A DNA stretch of 64,000 bases, from NCBI RefSeq assembly GCF_008033385.1, contig NZ_ML701731.1:1-64000 (forward strand). Direction: 5' to 3'. This document shows positions 37,334-45,292 of the stretch, in pieces; position 1 is the stretch's first letter; every line of letters starts with the position of its first letter. The translations under genes were made by a program, and so were the position numbers. The DNA is from Algibacter pacificus (GTDB lineage Bacteria > Bacteroidota > Bacteroidia > Flavobacteriales > Flavobacteriaceae). A model generated the notes under the pieces. That model had not been told where the DNA came from. It worked only from the letters and a program-made list of their open reading frames with translations, and made no database searches.

Positions 37334-38665
37334 ATGGCAAAGTTTGAACTAAAGTTACCAAAAATGGGAGAAAGCGTTGCTGAGGCAACGATAACTTCTT
37401 GGTTAAAAGACGTTGGAGATACTATTGAAATAGACGAAACGGTAGTTGAAATAGCAACCGATAAAGTCGATAGTGAAGTGCCTAGTGAAGTAGACGGCGT
37501 ATTAGTTAAAAAGTTTTTTAATGTGGATGATGTGGTTCAGGTTGGGCAAGTTATAGCAATAATTGAAACGGAAGGCGACATTGAAAAAACAACTACTGAT
37601 ATCGAAGAACAAGTAGAGGTTGAAAACAATGAAGTACAAGCGGCCGAACACATTGAACAAACCATAAATGTAGCTAAAGAAGCCGTTACCTCTATAGTAT
37701 CAAACGGTACGCGTTTTTATTCGCCCCTAGTTAAAAATATAGCAAAAGCTGAAGGAGTTACTCAAGCCGAATTAGACATGATCTCTGGCACAGGTAAAGA
37801 TAACCGAGTTACCAAAAACGATATTTTAAACTATATTGAAAATAAAGGAGTTACTCCTGTAGCTGCCATTCCAAAAACAGAAACGCCGGTTGCTGCAACT
37901 GCTGTAAATAATGTGGCGGCAAAATCGGTACCGAAACCTGTGGTGGTTTCTAGTGGTGAGGATGAAATTATTGAAATGACTAGAATGGGCAAATTAGTTG
38001 CTCACCATATGGTGGAGTCGGTTCAAACGTCGGCACATGTACAAAGTTTTATAGAAGCCGATGTTACAAATGTTTGGAATTGGAGAAAGAAAGTAAAAGC
38101 AGATTTTATGAAACGTGAAGGTGAAAACTTAACCTTTACACCCATATTTATGGAAGCTATTGCGAAAGCGCTTCGGGATTATCCTATGATGAATATTTCC
38201 TTTCAAGATGGTAAAATAATTAAAAAGAAAAATATAAATCTTGGTATGGCGGCAGCTTTACCCGATGGTAATTTAATAGTTCCTGTTATTAAAAATGCCG
38301 ATCAGCTTAATTTAGTTGGTATGGCAAAACAGGTTAATGATTTGGCTAATAGAGCCCGTTTAAATCAGTTAAAACCTGACGATATTCAAGATGGAACTTA
38401 CACGGTTACCAATGTAGGGACTTTTGGCAGTTTAATGGGAACACCAATAATAAATCAGCCGCAAGTTGGTATTTTAGCCTTAGGAGCGATAAGGAAGGTG
38501 CCGGCAGTTATAGAAACACCCGAGGGCGATTTTATAGGTATTCGTTATAAAATGTTTTTATCGCATTCCTATGATCATCGTGTTGTTAACGGCGCCCTTG
38601 GAGGCATGTTTGTAAAGGCGGTTACCGATTACCTTGAGGCTTGGGATATTAACAGAGCAATTTAA
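37334..38665 (+). CDS. Dihydrolipoamide acyltransferase (E2) of a 2-oxo acid dehydrogenase
   Basis: 443 residues. A lipoyl domain (1-78) has the lipoylated Lys44 in EIATDKVDSEVPSE. A peripheral-subunit-binding domain lies at about 130-175 (YSPLVKNIAKAEGVTQAEL, GTGKDNRVTKNDIL), and a catalytic acyltransferase domain covers about 210-443. The active-site His is His415 in SYDHRVVNGALGG. The usual HRxxDG motif here has Asn419 in place of Asp. It transfers acyl groups to CoA in a pyruvate, branched-chain or 2-oxoglutarate dehydrogenase complex; the sequence suggests the branched-chain type. No E1 or E3 gene lies nearby, so it is transcribed alone, ending at a terminator. Confidence 0.92.
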   Translation: MAKFELKLPKMGESVAEATITSWLKDVGDTIEIDETVVEIATDKVDSEVPSEVDGVLVKKFFNVDDVVQVGQVIAIIETEGDIEKTTTDIEEQVEVENNEVQAAEHIEQTINVAKEAVTSIVSNGTRFYSPLVKNIAKAEGVTQAELDMISGTGKDNRVTKNDILNYIENKGVTPVAAIPKTETPVAATAVNNVAAKSVPKPVVVSSGEDEIIEMTRMGKLVAHHMVESVQTSAHVQSFIEADVTNVWNWRKKVKADFMKREGENLTFTPIFMEAIAKALRDYPMMNISFQDGKIIKKKNINLGMAAALPDGNLIVPVIKNADQLNLVGMAKQVNDLANRARLNQLKPDDIQDGTYTVTNVGTFGSLMGTPIINQPQVGILALGAIRKVPAVIETPEGDFIGIRYKMFLSHSYDHRVVNGALGGMFVKAVTDYLEAWDINRAI

Positions 38666-38690
38666 AATTTATTTAAATATTACTTTAAAT

Positions 38691-38723
38691 CCAATCCTTA
38701 AAACGATTGGGTTTTTTATTTTT
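38691..38723 (+). terminator. Terminator of the E2 gene
   Basis: CCAATC pairs with GATTGG around an 8-nt loop and is followed by GTTTTTTATTTTT, a good rho-independent signal 25 bp after the stop. Confidence 0.8.
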
Positions 38724-38757
38724 ACCAATATCTAAAAAAAATCAACCCTTATAAAGA

Positions 38758-39531
38758 ATGAAACTTAATCTAACAAAGCCTATTTGTTTTTTCGATTTAG
38801 AGACAACTGGTGTAAATATTTCTAAAGATAGAATTGTAGAAATTTCAATTTTAAAAGTCTACCCTAACGGAAATAAGGAAAGCAGAACCTGGTTAGTAAA
38901 TCCAGAAATGAATATTCCAAAAGAAGTTGTCGAAATTCATGGGATAAGCAATGAAAAGGTGGCCAACGAACCGACTTTTAAAGCATTGGCTCGCGATATT
39001 TATAACATGATTAAAGATTCCGATTTGGGAGGTTTTAACTCTAACCGATTTGATATTCCTCTATTAGCCGAAGAGTTGTTGCGTGCTGATATCGATTTCG
39101 ATATGAAAAGTTGCTTATCGGTTGATGTGCAAACCATTTTTCATAAAATGGAGCAGCGTACGCTTAGTGCGGCTTATAAATTTTATTGTCATAAAGAATT
39201 GGAAGGTGCTCACGGTGCCGAAGCAGATACCAATGCGACATACGAAGTATTGAAAGCGCAAATTGAGAAATATGACGATTTGGAAAATAGCACCAAATTT
39301 TTAGCTGAGTTTAGTGCTAGAAATAAATTTGCCGATTTTGCAGGTTTTATTAGTTATAATAAAAATGGTGAAGAGTGTTTTTCCTTTGGGAAGCATAAAG
39401 GGAAATTGGTAACCGAAGTTCTTGAAAAAGAGCCTGGGTATTTTGGTTGGTTATTAAATGCCGATTTTCCGTTGTATACTAAAAAGGTTTTAACAGCCAT
39501 TAAATTGCGGGGTTTGAACAATAAAATTTAG
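38758..39531 (+). CDS. DnaQ-like 3'-5' exonuclease
   Basis: 257 residues. DEDDh exonuclease motifs: FFDLETTGVNI (Asp13, Glu15), GGFNSNRFDIPLLAE (third acidic residue) and HGAEADTNATYEVL (His152, Asp157). Residues about 195-257 (FSFGKHKGKLVTEVL, FGWLLNADFPLYTKKVL) form a small C-terminal domain of the DUF3820/quorum-type seen on flavobacterial exonucleases. It could be a DNA polymerase III epsilon-like proofreader or a repair exonuclease. A dispersed repeat separates it from the next gene. Confidence 0.9.
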   Translation: MKLNLTKPICFFDLETTGVNISKDRIVEISILKVYPNGNKESRTWLVNPEMNIPKEVVEIHGISNEKVANEPTFKALARDIYNMIKDSDLGGFNSNRFDIPLLAEELLRADIDFDMKSCLSVDVQTIFHKMEQRTLSAAYKFYCHKELEGAHGAEADTNATYEVLKAQIEKYDDLENSTKFLAEFSARNKFADFAGFISYNKNGEECFSFGKHKGKLVTEVLEKEPGYFGWLLNADFPLYTKKVLTAIKLRGLNNKI

Positions 39532-39568
39532 AAAAAAAACAGACGTTTTATGGCTTAAACAGCTATTC

Positions 39569-39656
39569 GCGTTAGGGATTGAAACGGATAGCCCACAGCC
39601 TGACGAAGGAAGTGCGAGGACTTGAAGTGTAAAGCCCGACCCTTGTGGTAACGCCC
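39569..39656 (+). repeat. Dispersed intergenic element, copy C
   Basis: GCGTTAGGGATTGAAACGG at one end and AAAGCCCGACCCTTGTGG with TAACGCCC at the other, with GTGCGAGGACTTG in the middle. It shares this layout with copies A, B and D. Confidence 0.8.
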
Positions 39657-39724
39657 TAATTAAATAAAATAATAATTGCGCTAATATGTGAATGGCTTGG
39701 CGTAGTAACATAAAATAATAACTC

Positions 39725-40336
39725 GTGAAATTAATTTGTATAGGCCGGAATTATACCGAGCATATTGAAGAGTTGGAAAATGAAAAACCAACCGATCCCG
39801 TAGTGTTTTTAAAACCAGACACGGCAATTCTATTAAAAAAACAACCCTTTTTTATTCCAGATTTTTCTAACGATGTGCATTACGAAGTGGAAGTTTTGGT
39901 GAAAATAAATAGAGTGGGTAAGCATATTGATAGAAAATTTGCTCACAAATATTACCAAGAAATTGGTTTAGGAATAGATTTTACAGCCCGAGATTTACAA
40001 GCACAACTAAAAGCAAAAGGTTTGCCATGGGAAAAAGCTAAAGGTTTCGATGGCGCTGCTGTAATAGGCGAGTGGTTGCCGGTTAGCGATTTTGAGGATA
40101 TAAACAAAATGTCGTTTTCACTAAAAAAGAACAACAAAATTGTGCAAAACGGAAATACTAGCCACATGTTATGGCAAATTGATGAATTAATAGAATATGT
40201 GTCTAAATATTTTACTTTGAAAATAGGAGATATTATATTTACAGGAACACCAGCTGGTGTTGGGAAAGTTACAGCTAACGATAAACTTGTTGGTTTTTTA
40301 GAAGAAAAAGAACTGTTTTCTATAATTGTTAAATAA
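39725..40336 (+). CDS. Fumarylacetoacetate hydrolase (FAH) family protein
   Basis: 203 residues, a single FAH catalytic domain from a GTG start (VKLICIGRNYTEH). Metal-binding residues appear in VHYEVEVLVKINRVG (two Glu) and GLGIDFTARDLQ (Asp); GLPWEKAKGFDGAAVIGEW and FTGTPAGVGKV are further hallmarks. Family members are hydrolases, decarboxylases or isomerases of beta-diketo-type acids, for example acylpyruvases. The specific substrate is unknown. It is followed 1 bp later by the Hpt gene and then cinA, so the three form an operon. Confidence 0.9.
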   Translation: MKLICIGRNYTEHIEELENEKPTDPVVFLKPDTAILLKKQPFFIPDFSNDVHYEVEVLVKINRVGKHIDRKFAHKYYQEIGLGIDFTARDLQAQLKAKGLPWEKAKGFDGAAVIGEWLPVSDFEDINKMSFSLKKNNKIVQNGNTSHMLWQIDELIEYVSKYFTLKIGDIIFTGTPAGVGKVTANDKLVGFLEEKELFSIIVK

Positions 40337-40337
40337 A

Positions 40338-40679
40338 ATGGAAAGAAATTATAAATTAAGTAAAATAAAAGAGCTGTCGGAAAACGATCAAGATTTTATT
40401 TTAGGATTAGTAGCCGTTTTTTTAGAAGAAGTACCAGCGGATATATTATTACTAAAAGAAGCGATATTAGAACAAGATTTTCAGCGTACTTACCAAATAG
40501 CTCATAAATTAAAGCCTACTATAGATTTATTTCAGTTAGATACCCTTGGCGATTTACTGGAAATAGAACACTGGGGTAGAGATGTTTTGAAATCGGTAGA
40601 TATTTTACCAAAACTAGAAAAAGTAATGCGGTCGGTAGAACTTGCTATGGCAGAAATGAAAGCGGATTTTAAACTTTAA
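40338..40679 (+). CDS. Hpt (histidine phosphotransfer) domain protein
   Basis: 113 residues from the ATG at 40338, one base after the preceding stop. It is a single four-helix Hpt domain with the phospho-acceptor His56 in QIAHKLKPTIDLF. No kinase or receiver domain is attached, so it must act as a shuttle between a hybrid histidine kinase and a response regulator encoded elsewhere. It sits between the FAH and cinA genes, with only 3 bp to cinA. Confidence 0.85.
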   Translation: MERNYKLSKIKELSENDQDFILGLVAVFLEEVPADILLLKEAILEQDFQRTYQIAHKLKPTIDLFQLDTLGDLLEIEHWGRDVLKSVDILPKLEKVMRSVELAMAEMKADFKL

Positions 40680-40682
40680 ACT

Positions 40683-41936
40683 ATGTTAGCTGAAATTATA
40701 ACTATTGGAGACGAGTTGCTTATAGGTCAAGTGGTGGATACAAACTCCGCTTATATCGCTAAACGACTTAATAAAATAGGGATTTCGGTTTACCAAATTA
40801 CATCTATTCAAGATGATAAACAACATATTTTAAAAGCTTTTAAAGAAGCCGAAAACCGTGTTGATATTATAATAATTACCGGTGGATTAGGGCCTACTAA
40901 AGACGATATTACCAAAAAAACAATTGCAGAATATTTTAACGATACTTTAGTTAGAGATACTTTGGTAGAGGAAAATATAAAGGAACTTTGGCATAAATAT
41001 GTGCGCCAAACCTTGTTGCAAGTTAATTTAGACCAAGCTTTTGTACCTTCTAAAGCCACCGTTTTAATGAATACTTTAGGAACAGCTCCTGGCATGTGGA
41101 TGGAAAAAAACAATAAAGTATTTGTTTCTCTTCCAGGGGTTCCTTTCGAAATGGAAAACTTAATAGATATAGCGGTTATACCTAAACTAAAAGAAAAATT
41201 TAATTGTCCGTTTATTTTACATCGCACATTATTAATTTTTGGGCTAGGAGAAAGTACGCTCGCCGCCAGAATTGAAGATTGGGAAGATGCGCTACCTCCA
41301 GAAATAAAATTAGCTTATTTGCCAAGTCTCGGGAATATGCGTTTGCGTTTATCTTCTAAAGGATTCGATAAGGAAAAAGTGGTTTCTGAGGTTCAAAAAC
41401 AAATAGATCAACTTATGCCGCTTATAAAAGAAGAATTTGTTGGTTTTGAAGATGACGACGCTTCTATAGAATCTATAATAGGCAAACAACTTACCAAATT
41501 AGGTAAAACCGTAGCAACAGCAGAAAGTTGTACCGGAGGAAAAATAGCCGAACGTTTTACCGCTAATCCGGGAGCATCGGCTTATTTTAAAGGAAGCATA
41601 GTAAGTTATGCTACCGAGTCTAAAATTAATATATTAGGCGTTTTAAAAGAAACTATTGATAGCGAATCTGTAGTTAGCTCACAAGTGGCAGAAGCTATGG
41701 CAAAACAGGTTTTAAATTTATTTAATACAGATTATGCCATTGCTACAACCGGTAATGCAGGGCCGGCAAAAGGCGACGCTAACGTTCAGGTTGGAACGGT
41801 TTATATTGCTATAGCCACAAAATCTAAAGTGTATTCAGAAAAGTTTATGTTAGGCAACCTTCGGTTAAAAGTAATAAATAAAGGGGCTAACAAGGCTTTT
41901 GAAATGTTATTTAAAGAAATTTTAAAAAATAGATAA
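40683..41936 (+). CDS. cinA: CinA (competence/damage-inducible protein, NMN deamidase family)
   Basis: 417 residues with both usual domains. The N-terminal MoCF-like domain has IITIGDELLIGQVVDTNS and IITGGLGPTKDDITKK. The C-terminal CinA/PncC domain has TAESCTGGKIAERFTANPG (active Ser in ESCTGG) and ATTGNAGPAKGDA. The PncC domain deamidates nicotinamide mononucleotide; the N-terminal domain may hydrolyse ADP-ribose. It is the last gene of the FAH-Hpt-cinA unit. The ribosomal-protein promoter follows. Confidence 0.95.
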   Translation: MLAEIITIGDELLIGQVVDTNSAYIAKRLNKIGISVYQITSIQDDKQHILKAFKEAENRVDIIIITGGLGPTKDDITKKTIAEYFNDTLVRDTLVEENIKELWHKYVRQTLLQVNLDQAFVPSKATVLMNTLGTAPGMWMEKNNKVFVSLPGVPFEMENLIDIAVIPKLKEKFNCPFILHRTLLIFGLGESTLAARIEDWEDALPPEIKLAYLPSLGNMRLRLSSKGFDKEKVVSEVQKQIDQLMPLIKEEFVGFEDDDASIESIIGKQLTKLGKTVATAESCTGGKIAERFTANPGASAYFKGSIVSYATESKINILGVLKETIDSESVVSSQVAEAMAKQVLNLFNTDYAIATTGNAGPAKGDANVQVGTVYIAIATKSKVYSEKFMLGNLRLKVINKGANKAFEMLFKEILKNR

Positions 41937-41944
41937 AATTTTAA

Positions 41945-41974
41945 TTGTCATAACGTAAACATTTTATATATTTG
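41945..41974 (+). promoter_or_regulatory. Promoter of rpmB-rpmG-DUF4295
   Basis: TTG at 41945-41947, a 19-nt spacer, then TATATTTG at 41967-41974: a full match to the Bacteroidetes -33/-7 consensus. Transcription would start just after, leaving a leader of about 35 nt before rpmB. Confidence 0.8.
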
Positions 41975-42013
41975 CACCTCGATTTTAAGCAACAAAATTT
42001 AAAGTTATATAGA

Positions 42014-42253
42014 ATGTCAAGAGTTTGTGAACTTACAGGAAAGAAAGCGATGGTTGGAAACAACGTGTCTCATGCATTAAACAGAACTAAACGCAAATTC
42101 AATGCGAATTTAGTAAAGAAACGTTTTTACCTTCCAGAAGAAGACAGCTGGATAACTTTAAAGGTTTCTACATCTGCTTTAAAAACAATTAATAAAATAG
42201 GTATTTCTGCAGCAATTAAAGAAGCAAAATCTAAAGGATTTTTAACGAAGTAA
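42014..42253 (+). CDS. rpmB: 50S ribosomal protein L28
   Basis: 79 residues from the ATG at 42014 ([20 protein letters not shown]), the conserved L28 start; the in-frame ATG at 41972 lies within the promoter. Conserved segments [15 protein letters not shown] and [22 protein letters not shown] are present. It is a small basic protein of the large ribosomal subunit. It leads a short ribosomal operon, with rpmG 26 bp later. Confidence 0.97.
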   Translation: MSRVCELTGKKAMVGNNVSHALNRTKRKFNANLVKKRFYLPEEDSWITLKVSTSALKTINKIGISAAIKEAKSKGFLTK

Positions 42254-42279
42254 TTCGCTGTATTTAAAATAAAAAGGAA

Positions 42280-42462
42280 ATGGCAAAAAAAGGCAATAGA
42301 ATACAGGTAATATTAGAATGTACAGAGCATAAAGAATCTGGGCAACCAGGAACTTCTCGTTACATTACTACAAAGAATAAAAAGAACACGCCAGATAGAA
42401 TGGAGATTAAAAAATTTAATCCAATTCTTAAGCGTATGACAGTTCATAAAGAAATTAAATAA
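42280..42462 (+). CDS. rpmG: 50S ribosomal protein L33 (zinc-independent form)
   Basis: 60 residues: [20 protein letters not shown], then [37 protein letters not shown]. Only one Cys remains where zinc-binding L33 proteins have CxxC twice, so this is the C-minus form that does not need zinc. It follows rpmB in the same operon. Confidence 0.96.
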   Translation: MAKKGNRIQVILECTEHKESGQPGTSRYITTKNKKNTPDRMEIKKFNPILKRMTVHKEIK

Positions 42463-42510
42463 TTTAGAAGTTTTAATTTTAAAACTTCAAATACCTTAAA
42501 AATATAGGTC

Positions 42511-42663
42511 ATGGCAAAGAAATCCGTAGCATCATTACAAACAGGATCTAAAAGATTAACAAAAGCAATAAAAATGGTAAAATCTCCAAAAACAGGAGCT
42601 TATGTTTTTATTGAATCTATTATGAGTCCAGAACAAGTAAACGACTTTTTAGCTAAAAAGTAA
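42511..42663 (+). CDS. DUF4295 small basic protein
   Basis: 50 residues, AKKSVASLQTGSKRLTKAIK and then MVKSPKTGAYVFIESIMSPE, ending FLAKK. This is the Bacteroidetes-specific DUF4295 family, nearly always located just after rpmB-rpmG. It is lysine-rich and probably ribosome-associated, which is inference from position and charge. It lies 48 bp after rpmG and ends 24 bp before a strong terminator. Confidence 0.92.
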   Translation: MAKKSVASLQTGSKRLTKAIKMVKSPKTGAYVFIESIMSPEQVNDFLAKK

Positions 42664-42685
42664 ATTACTTGGTTGCACAATATTT

Positions 42686-42718
42686 AAAGCTGCTTTCGTT
42701 TTCGAAAGCAGCTTTTTT
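42686..42718 (+). terminator. Terminator of the rpmB operon
   Basis: AAAGCTGCTTTCG pairs with CGAAAGCAGCTTT around TTTT, followed by a T-run. A perfect rho-independent terminator. Confidence 0.92.
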
Positions 42719-42851
42719 ATTTTTATATTTGAAATGAATGCTAAAGTGTTTATATTTAGGTGTTAAAAATAAAATACTTAATACAGCTAGTGAATAACTG
42801 CCACAATAGCAGTAAAATATTTCTGGTAAGGATTTTGATATTTATGATTTT

Positions 42852-42951
42852 GGGCGTTACCACAAGGGTCGGGCTTTTCGCAGTCGCTTTTTTGTGTTGC
42901 ATAGGTGCAACCACACAAAAAGAGCTTCAACAATGCTTCAATCCCTAACGC
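42852..42951 (-). repeat. Dispersed intergenic element, copy D
   Basis: GGGCGTTACCACAAGGGTCG at the left and CAATCCCTAACGC at the right, the reverse orientation of copies A and C. The middle is unlike the others (a GTTGCATAGGTGCAAC hairpin-like segment). It lies in the 410-bp gap between DUF4295 and ftsY, which otherwise holds only the terminator and an AT-rich leader. Confidence 0.75.
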
Positions 42952-43073
42952 ATCATGTTTGTTATGTACATGTTTAAACGGAAATTAAAATATTATCAAA
43001 ACATGTTATTACGTTAAAAACCAACAAAATAAAGAGGCTTAAAGAACTCTTATAATAAATAACCAACCAAAGA

Positions 43074-44048
43074 ATGAGCTTTTTAAAAAAAATATTTTCG
43101 TCGGAAAAAAAAGAAACCCTTGATAAAGGATTAGAGAAAACAAAAACCAGCTTTTTCGGTAAATTAAGCAAAGCGGTTGCAGGGAAATCTAAAGTTGATG
43201 ATGAGGTTTTAGATAATCTTGAAGAGGTTTTGGTTTCTAGTGATGTTGGAGTAAATACCACTTTAAAAGTTATTGAACGTATTGAAGAACGCGTAGCAAA
43301 AGATAAATATTTAGGAACGGGAGAGCTAAATAAAATTCTTCGCGAAGAAATCGCAGGACTTTTAAGCGAAACAAATTCTGGTGAAGAATCTGAATATACC
43401 ATTCCAGAACTACCAAAGCTGGCAGATGGAGCAAAAACGCCTTATGTACTTATGGTTGTTGGTGTAAATGGTGTTGGTAAAACCACTACTATTGGTAAAT
43501 TAGCCTATCAATTTAAAAAGAAAGGACTTAAAGTAGTTTTAGGGGCAGCCGATACCTTTCGTGCCGCTGCAATCGATCAATTACAGGTTTGGGCAGATCG
43601 GGTAGATGTGCCAATGATTCGTCAGGAAATGGGAAGTGATCCAGCTTCTGTGGCTTTCGATGCCTTGCAGTCTGGTGTTAATCAAGATGCCGATGTTATT
43701 ATTATTGATACCGCAGGGCGTTTGCATAATAAAGTGAATTTAATGAATGAGCTAACCAAAGTAAAACGGGTGATGCAAAAAGTTGTTGATGATGCCCCTC
43801 ACGATGTTTTATTAGTTTTAGATGGTTCTACAGGGCAAAACGCATTCGAGCAAGCTAAGCAGTTTACAGCAGCAACAGAAGTAACTTCTTTAGCAGTAAC
43901 AAAATTAGATGGTACAGCAAAAGGTGGTGTTGTTATTGGGATTTCCGATCAATTTAAAATTCCTGTAAAATATATTGGAGTAGGAGAAGGTATTGAGGAT
44001 TTACAAGTGTTTAATAAGTTCGAATTTGTAGATTCGTTTTTTAAATAA
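43074..44048 (+). CDS. ftsY: Signal recognition particle receptor FtsY
   Basis: 324 residues. A short charged N-terminal region, a four-helix N domain (about 20-105), then the GTPase G domain: GVNGVGKTTTIGKLA (P-loop, about 129-143), DTFRAAAIDQLQVW, DTAGRLHNKVNLMNEL (about 212) and TKLDGTAKGG. The acidic A domain of E. coli FtsY is nearly absent, usual in Bacteroidetes. It pairs with Ffh to deliver nascent membrane proteins to the translocon. Transcribed alone. Confidence 0.97.
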   Translation: MSFLKKIFSSEKKETLDKGLEKTKTSFFGKLSKAVAGKSKVDDEVLDNLEEVLVSSDVGVNTTLKVIERIEERVAKDKYLGTGELNKILREEIAGLLSETNSGEESEYTIPELPKLADGAKTPYVLMVVGVNGVGKTTTIGKLAYQFKKKGLKVVLGAADTFRAAAIDQLQVWADRVDVPMIRQEMGSDPASVAFDALQSGVNQDADVIIIDTAGRLHNKVNLMNELTKVKRVMQKVVDDAPHDVLLVLDGSTGQNAFEQAKQFTAATEVTSLAVTKLDGTAKGGVVIGISDQFKIPVKYIGVGEGIEDLQVFNKFEFVDSFFK

Positions 44049-44082
44049 TCGTTGATAAAATGGCTTGAAACTATTGGTGTAA

Positions 44083-45159
44083 TTAATCCATCAAGGCATT
44101 TAGTTTTTCCCACAAGTCGTTATCAAAGCTAGATAACGCAAAATTTTCGTCACTTGCAGCTTCTCCCATTCTAATAATGACTAATTTTTTACTAGGAACA
44201 ATATAAATTTTTTGGTCGTTTTTACCCAATGCCGCATACATATCATCGGGAGCATTTGGAATTAATTTGCCGCTAAACTCAAATTGTGTTTGTGGTAAAT
44301 GATAGGTAGATTTTCCATTTATCCACCATAAATAACCATAAGCTTCATTAATATTTTGAGAGGTGTTTGTGGCTTCATCTAGAAAATTTTCAGAAACAAT
44401 TTGTGTGTTTTCCCATTTGCCTTTCGCGTAAATAAGTTGTCCAAAACGCGCCATGCTTCGGGTATTGCTCCAATAAACATTTAAATCATTAAGATTAATC
44501 CATTGACCCGTCATGCCAATTTTGTCTTTTAAATTATCGGTAAAATAATCGTTCCAATCTTGGTTACTTGCTGCTGCAACTACATCTTGCAGTTTAACAT
44601 AAACATTATGATAGGCCCAGCGAGACCCTGCATCATCCAAATACTGAAGGTTTTCGGGTGAAACATCATCACCCAAAGTATCATTTAAACCAGAGTTCAT
44701 AGATAATAAATGTTTACAGCTTATTAGGTTTTCTTGTTCTAGAGTGGTAATCGTCCAGCCTGTTCCTAAATAATCCGATACTTTATTATTGATATTTAAT
44801 AGTTCGTTATCTTGAGCAATCCCAACGGTAGTCGATGTTAGTGTTTTTCCTGCACTGGCCCAATACCAAAATTTGGAGCTGCTGTGCTCGTTCATATAAG
44901 CTTCTATTACAATTTTTCCGTTGTGTAAAACCATAAAGCTTTTCGTGTTTTTTTCTTCTAAGTAATCCAGAAGTGGCTGCAGTTGGGTTTCATTCCAATT
45001 TAAATCGGAAATGGATTTTGTTTCCCAAGTATCAGAGTTTATCGGTGGGAAATACATGGAATTTATAGGGGAGTCTTCTTTAAGTTCATTGGAATTTTTA
45101 GAAGAACAGCTACTTAAGGATAATATGAAAAAAAAGATGAAGTAATTGATAGTTTTCAA
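44083..45159 (-). CDS. Serine hydrolase lipoprotein (class C beta-lactamase family)
   Basis: 358 residues with a lipobox (LSLSSCSSKNS). The penicillin-binding fold is shown by WYWASAGKTLTSTTVG (the SxxK nucleophile motif), a tyrosine motif near RWAYHNVYVKLQ, and the loop GYLWWINGKSTY. Proteins of this family hydrolyse beta-lactams, esters or D-amino-acid peptides; most are esterase-like or of unknown function. It is divergent from the toxin-like operon, with 133 bp between the start codons; whether it is functionally linked is unknown. Confidence 0.88.
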   Translation of the reverse strand: MKTINYFIFFFILSLSSCSSKNSNELKEDSPINSMYFPPINSDTWETKSISDLNWNETQLQPLLDYLEEKNTKSFMVLHNGKIVIEAYMNEHSSSKFWYWASAGKTLTSTTVGIAQDNELLNINNKVSDYLGTGWTITTLEQENLISCKHLLSMNSGLNDTLGDDVSPENLQYLDDAGSRWAYHNVYVKLQDVVAAASNQDWNDYFTDNLKDKIGMTGQWINLNDLNVYWSNTRSMARFGQLIYAKGKWENTQIVSENFLDEATNTSQNINEAYGYLWWINGKSTYHLPQTQFEFSGKLIPNAPDDMYAALGKNDQKIYIVPSKKLVIIRMGEAASDENFALSSFDNDLWEKLNALMD

Positions 45160-45292
45160 AAGATTTGTTTTAATACTGTGACTGTTTTTTTTATCAAAGG
45201 TTTAAAAATAACTTGGGTTTTATTAATTGTTTGTTAAATTGCACCAAAAAACACTTGTGTTTCAGTTGTTTAACTTAATTTTTATTTATCGA

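Noticed and set aside
39725-40336. Functional link of the FAH-family protein with tyrosine catabolism
   Set aside because: No other tyrosine degradation gene is adjacent, and the short single-domain form is closer to acylpyruvase-type members.
42760-42948. 62-codon frame between DUF4295 and ftsY
   Set aside because: It mostly covers dispersed repeat copy D, has no recognisable motif and no clear ribosome binding site.
44083-45159. Serine hydrolase as part of the cytolysin-like operon
   Set aside because: It is on the opposite strand with its own start, so only neighbourhood links it. Beta-lactamase activity also cannot be claimed from the motifs.
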